NCBI GenBank assembly: GCA_022712475.1
Contig: JALAGK010000564.1
Location: 1-5,907 of the forward strand
Direction: 5' to 3'
Source of the DNA: Enterobacteriaceae bacterium
Lineage (GTDB): Bacteria; Pseudomonadota; Gammaproteobacteria; Enterobacterales; Enterobacteriaceae
Length of the DNA stretch: 5,907 nt
The number at the start of each line of letters is the position of its first letter. Position 1 is the first letter of the stretch. The notes below the pieces were generated by a model, which saw only the letters and a list, made by a program, of their open reading frames with translations, made no database searches and was not told where the DNA came from. The translations under genes were made by a program, and so were the position numbers. Positions 1 through 5,907 of the stretch are shown in pieces.

Positions 1-132
1 CCAGTGATGCGCGTTAACCGGCATCATTATGTGCTTTTCTGTCTTTTTTCTGATGTCAGAAGAATGCGCGGATAATATTTTATTTCGTCTGAGTTGAACC
101 GCGTTTTCTCTATATTTTCTTACCATATCCAT
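1..132 (-). CDS. Possible start of a further operon gene, cut by the left edge (unidentified)
   Basis: An ATG at 132-130 lies 9 bases after the stop of the preceding pilin gene and opens a frame of 44 codons that reaches the window edge without a stop. The predicted start, MDMVRKYREN, is basic and has no hydrophobic stretch, so it is not a signal peptide. In-frame ATGs at 27-25 and 24-22 give MMPVNAHHW and could be the real start of an exported protein whose hydrophobic core lies outside the window. The Shine-Dalgarno signal is weak for all candidates. By hand count, bases 1-120 are about 39% G+C, clearly lower than the genes before them. In related pap-type operons a tip adhesin gene follows here, and such genes are often AT-rich. 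That identity is inference only. The stretch may equally be untranslated spacer. Confidence 0.3.
   Translation of the reverse strand, partial: MDMVRKYRENAVQLRRNKILSAHSSDIRKKTEKHIMMPVNAHHW
48..61. repeat. Short inverted repeat in AT-rich spacer
   Basis: TTCTGA and TCAGAA are perfect 6-base arms separated by TG. As RNA it would fold as a 5-bp stem with a 4-base loop. The T-run on the plus strand lies before the stem rather than after it, and on the minus strand the stem is followed by A residues, so it does not look like an intrinsic terminator in either direction. It could be a protein-binding dyad or chance. Confidence 0.25.
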
Positions 133-141
133 TACACGATC

Positions 142-690
142 TCACTCATATTCCAGGCTAAATGTGATAGTTGACTGATATTCCCCTTCAGTCACATCCC
201 GACCAACGGTACTTTGTACCCGCGCTTGCCACTTCAGCGTCATTTCAGTACCAGAGAGTGCCTCAGCCCTCTGCTGTTCATCCGGAATGATCCGCTTACC
301 ACTGCTATCAAAAATTGTCAGGGCAATGCCTTGTGCCGTGCCATTTACGGCGAATAGATCTGGGTTCGCGCTGTCTTTTTCGCCAAGAAATGTCACGCTC
401 ACCTGAGCACCCAGTGATAAATCACAGTCCTTCAAATGGATGGCAAAATCTTTTGGGCCGGAGGTCTCATGATTAATAAAGGTGCTGGTGGCCACTGGCC
501 ACATCTCTACCGTTTGGTTAGCGGACACCAGGTCCACCTGACAGGGATCGGCAACCAACGTGCCGCTGAACTCCACTTCGGTCGACGCCTGCGCCGGTGT
601 TACGCCGCTCAGGCTCAGTACACAACCCAGTACTGAGGCCGTTAACAATGCGCGACGCCTGTAACCGGGGTATTGACTCTCAGCCATCAT
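142..690 (-). CDS. Minor fimbrial subunit, tip type (PapE/PapF/PapK-like)
   Basis: This 182-residue pilin has a Sec signal peptide with an RRR n-region and a hydrophobic core, probably cleaved after A-Q-A at residue 35. The mature chain starts STEVEFSG. It has the fimbrial disulfide pair C50 and C89, the later G-T-A-Q-G-I-A-L segment, and ends in LEYE with the usual penultimate tyrosine that the chaperone recognises. Only about five residues precede the F-x-G motif, as I recall for the tip subunits PapE, PapF and PapK, while the shaft and base pilins here have longer extensions. A role as tip or adaptor subunit is inferred from this and from its late place in the operon. The start overlaps the preceding stop by 4 bases (ATGA). 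A GGAG sits 5 bases before the first ATG and 8 before a second, adjacent ATG, so either may be used. Confidence 0.85.
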   Translation of the reverse strand: MMAESQYPGYRRRALLTASVLGCVLSLSGVTPAQASTEVEFSGTLVADPCQVDLVSANQTVEMWPVATSTFINHETSGPKDFAIHLKDCDLSLGAQVSVTFLGEKDSANPDLFAVNGTAQGIALTIFDSSGKRIIPDEQQRAEALSGTEMTLKWQARVQSTVGRDVTEGEYQSTITFSLEYE

Positions 691-1313
691 TCATACTCCA
701 TGTCGATATGTATGACTGCCCGCCAGACGCCGGCATCCAGCGGCGCAGGGGTACGCATGAGCTGGGCGCGTAATACCAAATCGTTGCGGCCCTGGGCCAG
801 GGGTAAAGGCCGGGTTGACACTGCCGGACTCAATATATGCCCCTGCATGTCCGCAATACGCAAAGATACCCCTGATGCGCCACTTACCTGGAAAAAACGG
901 CTATCATGCGCATCGGCTACACCGGTTATGCGCATCTTTACCATGCCCTGATCTGAGAGCCATAAACCCCCACGAAGAGTCTGCGGGTCGCTCAGTTGAT
1001 GTATTCCTCCAGGGCAGTCATTCAGTACAAGGTGTATGTCTACAGGGGGCGTGACATCGCCCATTTTTTGCAGCGTCGACATTACGGTGGTTCCTGTATT
1101 TATCTCCTGCTCTCGCGATTCAGGTGCCAGCACACAGGGCGCACTGACAAGCATGCCATAAGCCCGCAGTTCTCCGTTTAATCCCTCTACATCCCAGTTA
1201 CGGCTCTCGCTTTGCGCCGCTAAAGACGCGCCTGCCAGCGGCAGTGTTACTGCCAGAAGACCGCTAAGAAGCGCAGGGCAGCACCGGTTGATACCTGATT
1301 TGCCTGTGTTCAT
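687..1313 (-). CDS. PapJ-like fimbrial accessory / minor subunit
   Basis: A 208-residue exported protein with pilin-domain features. The signal peptide has a hydrophobic core near residues 14-32 and probably ends after A-S-L-A-A. The mature N-terminus has an extension of about 17 residues before the G-E-L-R-A-Y-G strand, then S-A-P-C (C60), paired with C100 in L-N-D-C. A G-V-S-L-R-I segment and a C-terminal MEYE with penultimate tyrosine are typical of chaperone-dependent subunits. Its place directly after the chaperone, and the resemblance of its first strand to what I recall of PapJ, suggest the J position of pap, pix and sfp clusters. Whether it is built into the fibre or only assists assembly is not shown by the sequence. 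AGGAG lies 5-6 bases before the ATG, inside the end of the chaperone gene, and the two genes share ATGA, which suggests coupled translation. Confidence 0.8.
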   Translation of the reverse strand: MNTGKSGINRCCPALLSGLLAVTLPLAGASLAAQSESRNWDVEGLNGELRAYGMLVSAPCVLAPESREQEINTGTTVMSTLQKMGDVTPPVDIHLVLNDCPGGIHQLSDPQTLRGGLWLSDQGMVKMRITGVADAHDSRFFQVSGASGVSLRIADMQGHILSPAVSTRPLPLAQGRNDLVLRAQLMRTPAPLDAGVWRAVIHIDMEYE

Positions 1314-2080
1314 CGCATCTCCTGGCCATTTTTAACGGTAGTCATGTCAGCCCGACACACGCTGCCTTCACAGCGAAACGGCAAGACCGGTTTACCCCCA
1401 AAATCGTTGATAGTAATAATGCGCGGATTGTCGGTTACTGAGGTTTTCACCGTTTCGCTCGACAGAGGCGCTATCATTACCGCTTTAAACGCTTTATCTA
1501 CCGCTCGCCGCCCTGGGCTTGTTATCCCGATTAACGTGATGAAATACGGTGTTGGGTTTTCTACCCGATAACCTCCGCTGACTTTATGCAAAATCAGCTG
1601 AGTATCGTGCCGACTGAAACGGTCAGGAACGATACTGGCCGGACGATAGAACAGCTTGATTCTGGTTTGCAGCGCCAGTTGCAAAACGTTAGGTCGCGTG
1701 CTGCGGGGCGGAACTTCGCGCACGCTAAAGTAAAACAAGCTCTCCCTGTCCTGCGGCAGGGTGGCGACCGAGGGGAGGGCGGTGATACGAATCATGCTTT
1801 TACTGCCCGCCTCTACACGCTGCATTGGCGGTGTGACCATCAGATAGTCTGTTAATTTTTTTCCCCGCGCATCTTCCAGCCAGGCCTGAGCCAGATAAGG
1901 CTCTTTTTTATTTTCATTGCTGATATTCATGACCAGATTCTTCTCAGAGCCATTAAACACGGCGCGGGTGCGATCAAGCGCGATAGCCGCCCAGGTCGAC
2001 GGGCAGGCCAGGATACATAAGGCTCCTATCACCAGGGAGATGTGCAACGTCTTTATCGGGTTGTGTATCTTCATCTGCAT
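1310..2080 (-). CDS. papD: PapD-like periplasmic fimbrial chaperone
   Basis: This 256-residue protein binds unfolded pilins in the periplasm, lends them its G1 strand and delivers them to the usher. The signal peptide probably ends after T-W-A at residue 31. The mature protein starts AIALDRTRAVF, placing the anchoring arginine at mature position 8 as in PapD. The partner lysine is in Q-T-R-I-K-L-F-Y-R-P at mature 111, one residue earlier than PapD Lys112. L-P-Q-D-R-E-S-L-F-Y-F and the G1 strand N-V-L-Q-L-A-L-Q are also conserved. The second Ig-like domain carries K-V-S-G-G-Y-R-V-E-N-P-T-P and a C-terminal cysteine pair, F-R-C-E-G-S-V-C, as in PapD. The ATG at 2080 was chosen because AAGAGG lies 7 bases upstream and it gives a clean signal peptide; the open frame extends further upstream without such support. 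The gene starts 34 bases after the usher stop. The symbol is a homologue name. Confidence 0.95.
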   Translation of the reverse strand: MQMKIHNPIKTLHISLVIGALCILACPSTWAAIALDRTRAVFNGSEKNLVMNISNENKKEPYLAQAWLEDARGKKLTDYLMVTPPMQRVEAGSKSMIRITALPSVATLPQDRESLFYFSVREVPPRSTRPNVLQLALQTRIKLFYRPASIVPDRFSRHDTQLILHKVSGGYRVENPTPYFITLIGITSPGRRAVDKAFKAVMIAPLSSETVKTSVTDNPRIITINDFGGKPVLPFRCEGSVCRADMTTVKNGQEMR

Positions 2081-2087
2081 CGGTAGA

Positions 2088-2093
2088 CCTCTT
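2088..2093 (-). promoter_or_regulatory. Ribosome binding site deciding the chaperone start
   Basis: AAGAGG on the minus strand is 7 bases before the ATG at 2080. It selects that codon over the in-frame upstream start of the longer open frame at 2212, which would lie inside the usher gene, and is better placed than for the second ATG at 2074. Confidence 0.6.
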
Positions 2094-2114
2094 GATAATC
2101 GATTGACCCCTTTT

Positions 2115-4601
2115 TCAGAGGCACGGCAGTAGTAACTGACCTTCCGGCAGGCGGGGAGGTAATGTGGCTTTACACTGAACCTGCCCGTTCCAGTACACAG
2201 ACAGTTCTTCATTCGGGCTTACCCCGGAAACCCAGGCCAGGCCGCTATCACTCACCATGCCAAGCTCACGTTCTTTTGCATTGCGCACGCTGGCGCCAAA
2301 GGGCGGATGGGAACCATCAGGTTGCGCCAGAATGGCCACCAGCTTGTCCCCTTTCAGAACATCAAAACGGCGAAAACCAATGGCACCCTCGGTCAGGGCG
2401 GCTTCTACCACGGGGGAGCTGCCCATCTCGATATCATCCGGCAGGCGGTTAACATCCACGCTGGTGATGGCCGGGTAGTAGCTCGGTACTGACGTATCCA
2501 CGGCGATACCGAACAGGTTAGTCTTGCCGCTACGCCCAATCGGTACACCGCTTACTCCATCCGTACTGACCATCATTCGTGTACCGCCCCGGCTGTTGCT
2601 GGCGTGCAACGCACCACCCTTAGCCGTGGCGGTCATGCCGCCAGACAGGGAGACCCCCGCTGAGGTATACCCATTTTGCTGCCAGCCCAGGTTGGCCGTG
2701 ATATCCGCGCGCTGTCCACTGTGGCTGTACAGCCCGCTGGCTTGCGTTGTGATGCTTTCACCCCTTGTGCTTTGGGTGCCGGCGGTCAGACGATAACTGT
2801 CGTTGTTATTCAGCCGCTGATACCAGCCAGCTGTCTGGCTGTATCTGCGGTCATTCCAGTTTCCGTTATAGCTGGCCGTACCCTGGCCCAGGGGAACGCT
2901 CATTGAGAGCCAGGCTGAATCCTCTTTGCGCCCGTTGCTTTCGCTGCGGGTGGCCGAAATGGAAAGCGCAAGATTGCGCCAGTTTCCCAGGTCGAAATAG
3001 CGGCTGGTAGACAGGCTGTAACGATCGGACTGTGGTTTGTCCCAGTAGGTCTGATGGGACCAGCTGAGGTAGGCAGACAACCGTAAATCAGTAAATGATT
3101 TACTGGCTGTGACGGTGTACAACTCCTTACTGCTTCCCCGACCTCCACCGTGATAGCGCGCATCGAGATACTCCGTCATGGTCATATAATCCCGCTCTGA
3201 GAAGCGGTAGCCGGCGAAGGTGAGATCGCTGTTAATCTCGTCAAAGCGTTTGGAATAACTGACCCGATATGAACGCCCTTGTAGCGTACCGTCGCCCGGT
3301 AATGATGACGACGACTGGGTGATGTCTGCTGAGATAGCGCCAAACTGATACAGATCCCGCCCAATCCCGAGAGCGAGACTCTTATAATCTGTTGATGCAA
3401 TTCCCCCTCCGTAAAGCGACCAGTTATTGCTGACCCCCAGGGAGAGTTCTGCCGTGGTGAACACTGGACCCTGTACGTGGTGGTTGTAATCAGAAGGACG
3501 CCCCGCCGCGAACTTGTAGCGAAGCTGCCCCGGGCGGGTCAGGTAGGGAATAGCAGCCGTAGTGACCTGAAAGTGTTGTACCGAGCCATCCTGTTCTTCT
3601 ACCTTCACATTAAGCTGGCCGCTGACGGCGCTGTTGAGATCCTGAATGCGAAAAGGACCGGCGGCCACGGTGGTTTCATATATCACCCGGTTCTGCTGGC
3701 TGATGGTGACTCTGGCGTTGGTCCGAGCGATCCCGCTGACCTCCGGGGCATAACCACGAAGCTTTGGCGGTAGCTGACTTTCATCGCTGACAAGCGACGC
3801 GCCGGTAAAGCGCCAGGCATCAAATAAGTCGGATTTGAGGTAATCCTCACCCATGGTCATTTTTGCCATCAGGGAAGGGATGGCCCGGTAAGCGTATAAA
3901 CGGCTCACATCAAAGCGTTTTATGCTCTCGCCGTTATGCCCGCCGGTACGGTTATAATGTCCCTGCCAGTCGCTACGCAGTCGCCAGGGCCCCATATTCG
4001 CGCCCAGCGTCCCGCTGGCACTGCCCGTCTGGGACTGGCTGCCCCGGTTTGGGTTGGTGTACGTGGCATTCAGGTTGTAATCCAGCATCATTCCAGGAAT
4101 ACCGTTCTCCCAGCGCGAAGGCGGCAGCCAGGAGGCATCCTGGTATTCCAGCCACGCCTGGGGAATCGATATATATAATGAGGATGTCGAAAGGTCACCA
4201 CGTAATACCAGACCTTCGAGCGAGGAAAAGTCGGCGCATTTGCCGTCGTCGTCAAACACAATGCGCTTGTACGCATCGTCTTTTAATCCCAACAGCGCCA
4301 CCTGCTCGCGCGACAGGCAGATCTGCACGTCGGCAGAAGTGCCTTGTAGCGCCGGCACTTCACGAAAGATAATATCCTGTTCATTAATATTGCGGTCATT
4401 GAGTTTGACCGCCAGAGTATAGGTTCCGGGCATAATATATCCAGCCCGGGAAAAACGGGATAAATCAATATTACTGCGATCCTGAGCATCCAGAATATCG
4501 GTGTTAAACTCGACTGAATATACGGCGGATGAATAACCGTAAAGCGATATTAAAATACACAGCCCCAGACGGGTACGATGAAATAGTGCTGATTTATCCA
4601 T
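2115..4601 (-). CDS. papC: PapC-like outer-membrane fimbrial usher
   Basis: This 828-residue outer-membrane pore takes chaperone-subunit complexes and assembles and secretes the fibre; PapC, as I recall, is about 836. A signal peptide ends near V-Y-S at residue 29, followed by VEFNTDILDA, the start of the chaperone-binding N-terminal domain, with a cysteine pair at C95 and C122. W-L-P-P-S-R-W and G-M-M-L-D-Y-N-L-N open the barrel near 158-178. The plug domain lies about 285-350, between L-P-P-K-L-R-G-Y-A-P and P-Y-L-T-R-P-G-Q. The barrel includes F-A-G-Y-R-F-S-E-R-D-Y-M-T-M. The C-terminal plug-like domains carry E-G-A-I-G-F-R-R-F, P-P-F-G-A-S-V, and the cysteine pair C810 and C827. All landmarks are intact. 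The ATG at 4601 was chosen for the signal peptide; its Shine-Dalgarno is poor (AGCAG, then an A/T-rich stretch). The gap from the previous gene is 55 bases. The symbol is a homologue name. Confidence 0.96.
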   Translation of the reverse strand: MDKSALFHRTRLGLCILISLYGYSSAVYSVEFNTDILDAQDRSNIDLSRFSRAGYIMPGTYTLAVKLNDRNINEQDIIFREVPALQGTSADVQICLSREQVALLGLKDDAYKRIVFDDDGKCADFSSLEGLVLRGDLSTSSLYISIPQAWLEYQDASWLPPSRWENGIPGMMLDYNLNATYTNPNRGSQSQTGSASGTLGANMGPWRLRSDWQGHYNRTGGHNGESIKRFDVSRLYAYRAIPSLMAKMTMGEDYLKSDLFDAWRFTGASLVSDESQLPPKLRGYAPEVSGIARTNARVTISQQNRVIYETTVAAGPFRIQDLNSAVSGQLNVKVEEQDGSVQHFQVTTAAIPYLTRPGQLRYKFAAGRPSDYNHHVQGPVFTTAELSLGVSNNWSLYGGGIASTDYKSLALGIGRDLYQFGAISADITQSSSSLPGDGTLQGRSYRVSYSKRFDEINSDLTFAGYRFSERDYMTMTEYLDARYHGGGRGSSKELYTVTASKSFTDLRLSAYLSWSHQTYWDKPQSDRYSLSTSRYFDLGNWRNLALSISATRSESNGRKEDSAWLSMSVPLGQGTASYNGNWNDRRYSQTAGWYQRLNNNDSYRLTAGTQSTRGESITTQASGLYSHSGQRADITANLGWQQNGYTSAGVSLSGGMTATAKGGALHASNSRGGTRMMVSTDGVSGVPIGRSGKTNLFGIAVDTSVPSYYPAITSVDVNRLPDDIEMGSSPVVEAALTEGAIGFRRFDVLKGDKLVAILAQPDGSHPPFGASVRNAKERELGMVSDSGLAWVSGVSPNEELSVYWNGQVQCKATLPPRLPEGQLLLPCL

Positions 4602-4621
4602 TTTTAATATTCTGCTTGTTA

Positions 4622-4636
4622 CCAGAAAGACTCTGG
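4622..4636 (-). repeat. Small stem-loop between the PapH-like and usher genes
   Basis: The arms CCAGA and TCTGG form a perfect 5-bp stem with a 5-base loop, in the 55-base gap upstream of the usher start. No T-run follows on the transcribed strand. It might modestly affect translation or RNA processing, but a stem this short can occur by chance. Confidence 0.25.
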
Positions 4637-4656
4637 AATAGAAAACAGTGTTCCCT

Positions 4657-5193
4657 TTACTGCCAGGCAACCATAAATCGAACCGAACCTGACCAGGCCC
4701 CCTCTTCAAAATCCTCACCGGAAGCCACAACCTGAAGACGATAATCCAGTTGATTTCCCTCCTCATTGAGAGGGATGTTGCTCATTTCCACACCGGGTAC
4801 AGCAACATGATTGTTGTTGTTATCAACAACTTTAAGCGCGACGCCTCTGGCATTACCGTCGACTGAGAATAACGCGCTATTTTCTGAGACTGGCTTGCCG
4901 TCAAACGTCACGGTAAAATCCGCCCCGGTCTCTACCTCGCTATTGTCAAGACGACAGTTCACTAAACGCAGAGAGAATGGTTTTTCCAGTGAACCTCCGT
5001 TGTTGAGCACTGTGCGGTGCGAATGGGTATCGAATGTAATTTCCTGCCAGACGTCTTCTGTATGAATAGAACATGCCGATGCCAACACCTGGCCATTCAT
5101 AACAACCCGCCCTTGCCCTTGATATGCGGGTAATGCACTAATAGCAGGGCTACTCAGTACTGCCAGCAGCGTCCCTATTCTGAGAATATACAT
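4657..5193 (-). CDS. papH: PapH-like fimbrial termination/anchor subunit
   Basis: A 178-residue pilin whose family role is to end fibre growth and hold the base at the usher. The signal peptide, MYILRIGTLLAVLSSPAISA, is followed by mature LPAYQGQG. C41 and C80 form the pilin pair. The run D-V-W-Q-E-I-T-F, then K-P-F-S-L-R-L-V-N-C, V-T-F-D-G, N-A-R-G-V-A-L and Q-L-D-Y-R-L-Q-V-V matches what I recall of PapH, which also lies between the pilin and usher genes. The C-terminus is VAWQ, with tryptophan where most pilins have the penultimate tyrosine. An open frame continues upstream into the pilin gene, but the ATG at 5193 is preferred because AGGA lies 8 bases before it; an ATG at 5202 would overlap that site. 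The upstream stem-loop at 5221-5249 may lower its expression relative to the pilin. The symbol is a homologue name. Confidence 0.85.
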   Translation of the reverse strand: MYILRIGTLLAVLSSPAISALPAYQGQGRVVMNGQVLASACSIHTEDVWQEITFDTHSHRTVLNNGGSLEKPFSLRLVNCRLDNSEVETGADFTVTFDGKPVSENSALFSVDGNARGVALKVVDNNNNHVAVPGVEMSNIPLNEEGNQLDYRLQVVASGEDFEEGAWSGSVRFMVAWQ

Positions 5194-5201
5194 TGCGCGC
5201 A

Positions 5202-5205
5202 TCCT
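5202..5205 (-). promoter_or_regulatory. Ribosome binding site deciding the PapH-like start
   Basis: AGGA is 8 bases upstream of the ATG at 5193. The in-frame ATG at 5202 begins within this AGGA and has no site of its own at proper distance. The lower start also gives a compact signal peptide that begins just before the hydrophobic core. Confidence 0.55.
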
Positions 5206-5220
5206 GCTCTTTGTATGAGT

Positions 5221-5249
5221 CCTCCGCTGGACGGCCTGTCCAGCGGAGG
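5221..5249 (-). promoter_or_regulatory. Perfect 12-bp intercistronic stem-loop after the major pilin gene
   Basis: CCTCCGCTGGAC and GTCCAGCGGAGG are perfect complements with a 5-base loop. The stem is GC-rich and starts 20 bases after the pilin stop, ending 27 bases before the PapH-like start. On the transcribed strand no run of T follows, so it is not a standard intrinsic terminator. The likely role, by inference, is to protect the 3' end of a pilin-only mRNA or to attenuate expression of the downstream assembly genes, giving excess pilin. In pap, processed pilin mRNA is known to be more stable than the full transcript. A GTAAGCTTAC palindrome (5249-5258) adjoins the stem on its upstream side. 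Confidence 0.75.
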
Positions 5250-5269
5250 TAAGCTTACTGAGGAAATGC

Positions 5270-5854
5270 TTATTCGTATGACAGCGTGAAATCTGCAATT
5301 GAGGTGAATTCACCCGCTTTAATTGCGTTGTTGTCATCAAGACCCTGCAGATAGGCAGAGAATGCCAGGGTGTTATTGCCCTCAATCAGCTCACGCGCTT
5401 CGCTGGCGCCGCCAACCGGAATGATGGCGCTTGACGCATCGGTTATCACCACACCTGCACCAGACGCGGTGCCCATGATGCCGAATTTATTGGTATCAGT
5501 CGTACCATCAGCGTTAAGAGCCGCAGAGCCACCAAACTGTACGGTAACCATCGGCGCAGTGGTAACTGGTTGGTTGTTTTCATCCATACTCGTATTCATA
5601 CGGCAGTTTTCCAGCTCAATAGAGAAAACTTTGGGGCTGGATGTACCCTGATCGGCAAGCTGGGATGCTGCAATCTGCCCCAGTTCCACGGTCTGGTTTT
5701 CACTGTCAGAACCGATGGAACAGGCGGCTTCAAGAATGTAGCCATGGAAGGTAATCTGGCCGCTGCCAGCGTTAGCAACATCCTCAGCGTATACGCCAGT
5801 AGCAGTCATGCCTAAAGCCAGAGTAAGAACGGTGGCGATTTTATTAAGTTTCAT
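5270..5854 (-). CDS. Major fimbrial subunit (PapA-like pilin)
   Basis: This 194-residue protein is probably the shaft pilin. The signal peptide is cleaved after V-Y-A at residue 23, giving mature EDVANAGSGQITFHG. The first 13 or so mature residues are the donor strand that completes the neighbouring subunit. C45 (E-A-A-C-S-I) and C84 (L-E-N-C) form the pilin disulfide. G-T-A-S-G-A-G-V-V-I and the C-terminal FTLSYE with penultimate tyrosine are typical. It is the first gene of the operon, directly before a PapH-like gene and separated from it by a strong stem-loop, as expected for the most highly expressed subunit. The start at 5854 has AGGA 11 bases upstream, a slightly long spacing, and a GAAG directly before the ATG. 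Shaft pilins vary under immune selection, so its name within the pap relatives cannot be given from sequence alone. Confidence 0.9.
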   Translation of the reverse strand: MKLNKIATVLTLALGMTATGVYAEDVANAGSGQITFHGYILEAACSIGSDSENQTVELGQIAASQLADQGTSSPKVFSIELENCRMNTSMDENNQPVTTAPMVTVQFGGSAALNADGTTDTNKFGIMGTASGAGVVITDASSAIIPVGGASEARELIEGNNTLAFSAYLQGLDDNNAIKAGEFTSIADFTLSYE

Positions 5855-5907
5855 CTTCGATTCAATCCTGTGAATTAATCCAATTTTATTAGCAGATGCC
5901 TCAGAGC
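5855..5907 (-). promoter_or_regulatory. Leader of the fimbrial operon, cut by the right edge
   Basis: These 53 bases precede the pilin gene and hold AGGA at 5866-5869. A TAAAAT at 5883-5888 resembles a -10 element, but its -35 partner would fall at or beyond the window edge, so the promoter cannot be judged. No GATC site or regulator gene of the PapB or PapI kind is visible in this short stretch. Confidence 0.3.

Noticed and set aside
48..61. Rho-independent terminator after the last pilin gene
   Set aside because: The stem is only 5 bp and the T-run is on the wrong side for plus-strand transcription; minus-strand transcripts would have A residues after it.
484..491. Chi sequence GCTGGTGG, with another on the minus strand at 2336-2343
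   Set aside because: Two 8-base matches in about 6 kb are near the usual frequency in enterobacterial coding DNA and need no special explanation.
586..690. Possible twin-arginine signal in the F-type pilin (RRR before the hydrophobic core)
   Set aside because: It lacks the S/T-R-R-x-F-L-K context, and chaperone-usher pilins must cross unfolded by Sec.
1997..2080. Possible lipoprotein signal (I-L-A-C) in the chaperone
   Set aside because: The lipobox is poor. Cleavage after T-W-A gives a mature start that puts the anchoring arginine at position 8 as in PapD, and the family is soluble.
436..3773. Many plus-strand open frames of 60-170 codons across the operon
   Set aside because: They lie antisense to intact fimbrial genes, have no recognisable domains, signal peptides or convincing ribosome sites, and arise from the G+C-rich coding frames opposite.
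2115..4766. Longer usher form starting inside the PapH-like gene
   Set aside because: The added 55 residues are out-of-frame coding sequence and intergenic spacer and would displace the clear signal peptide that begins at 4601.
4657..5385. Longer form of the PapH-like protein starting inside the major pilin gene
   Set aside because: The extra N-terminus is the out-of-frame pilin coding sequence and buries the signal peptide; AGGA 8 bases before 5193 supports the short form.
5883..5888. Promoter -10 element TAAAAT for the operon
   Set aside because: The -35 element would be at or beyond the window edge, and a lone hexamer in AT-rich DNA is too weak to call.

Overview
The window carries one chaperone-usher fimbrial operon of the P-pilus (pap, pi clade) type. 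All of it is on the minus strand, so it reads from right to left. Base composition is moderate, Shine-Dalgarno sites and Sec signal peptides are enterobacterial in style, and the usher and chaperone follow remembered PapC and PapD closely. This points to a member of the Enterobacterales, such as Escherichia, Salmonella, Citrobacter or Enterobacter; the species cannot be fixed from the sequence alone. I see no insertion sequence, tRNA, CRISPR array or other mobile-element gene.

Layout in transcription order: a 53-base leader at the right edge (5855-5907), whose promoter is cut off; the major pilin (5270-5854); an intercistronic gap with a perfect 12-bp stem-loop (5221-5249); a PapH-like terminating/anchoring subunit (4657-5193); a PapC-like outer-membrane usher (2115-4601); a PapD-like periplasmic chaperone (1310-2080); a PapJ-like pilin-domain protein (687-1313); and a short tip-type minor pilin (142-690). 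The last three genes are joined by two 4-base ATGA overlaps. The final 141 bases are AT-rich and contain no convincing terminator. An open frame starts 9 bases after the last stop and runs off the window, so the operon probably continues, most likely towards a tip adhesin gene that is not seen here.

How the genes work together (family knowledge): subunits cross the inner membrane by Sec, are folded and capped by the PapD-like chaperone, and pass to the PapC-like usher, where donor-strand exchange builds the fibre tip first. The tip-type and J proteins would be near the distal end or act as accessories, the major pilin forms the shaft, and the PapH-like subunit ends growth and anchors the base. 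The order A-H-C-D-J-F resembles compact pap relatives such as the pix and sfp clusters. No regulator (PapB/PapI type) and no complete adhesin lie in the window.

For novelty, this is mainly a recognisable fimbrial operon. The items most worth a second look are the strong hairpin after the pilin gene, the undefined frame at the left edge, and small deviations in individual subunits.
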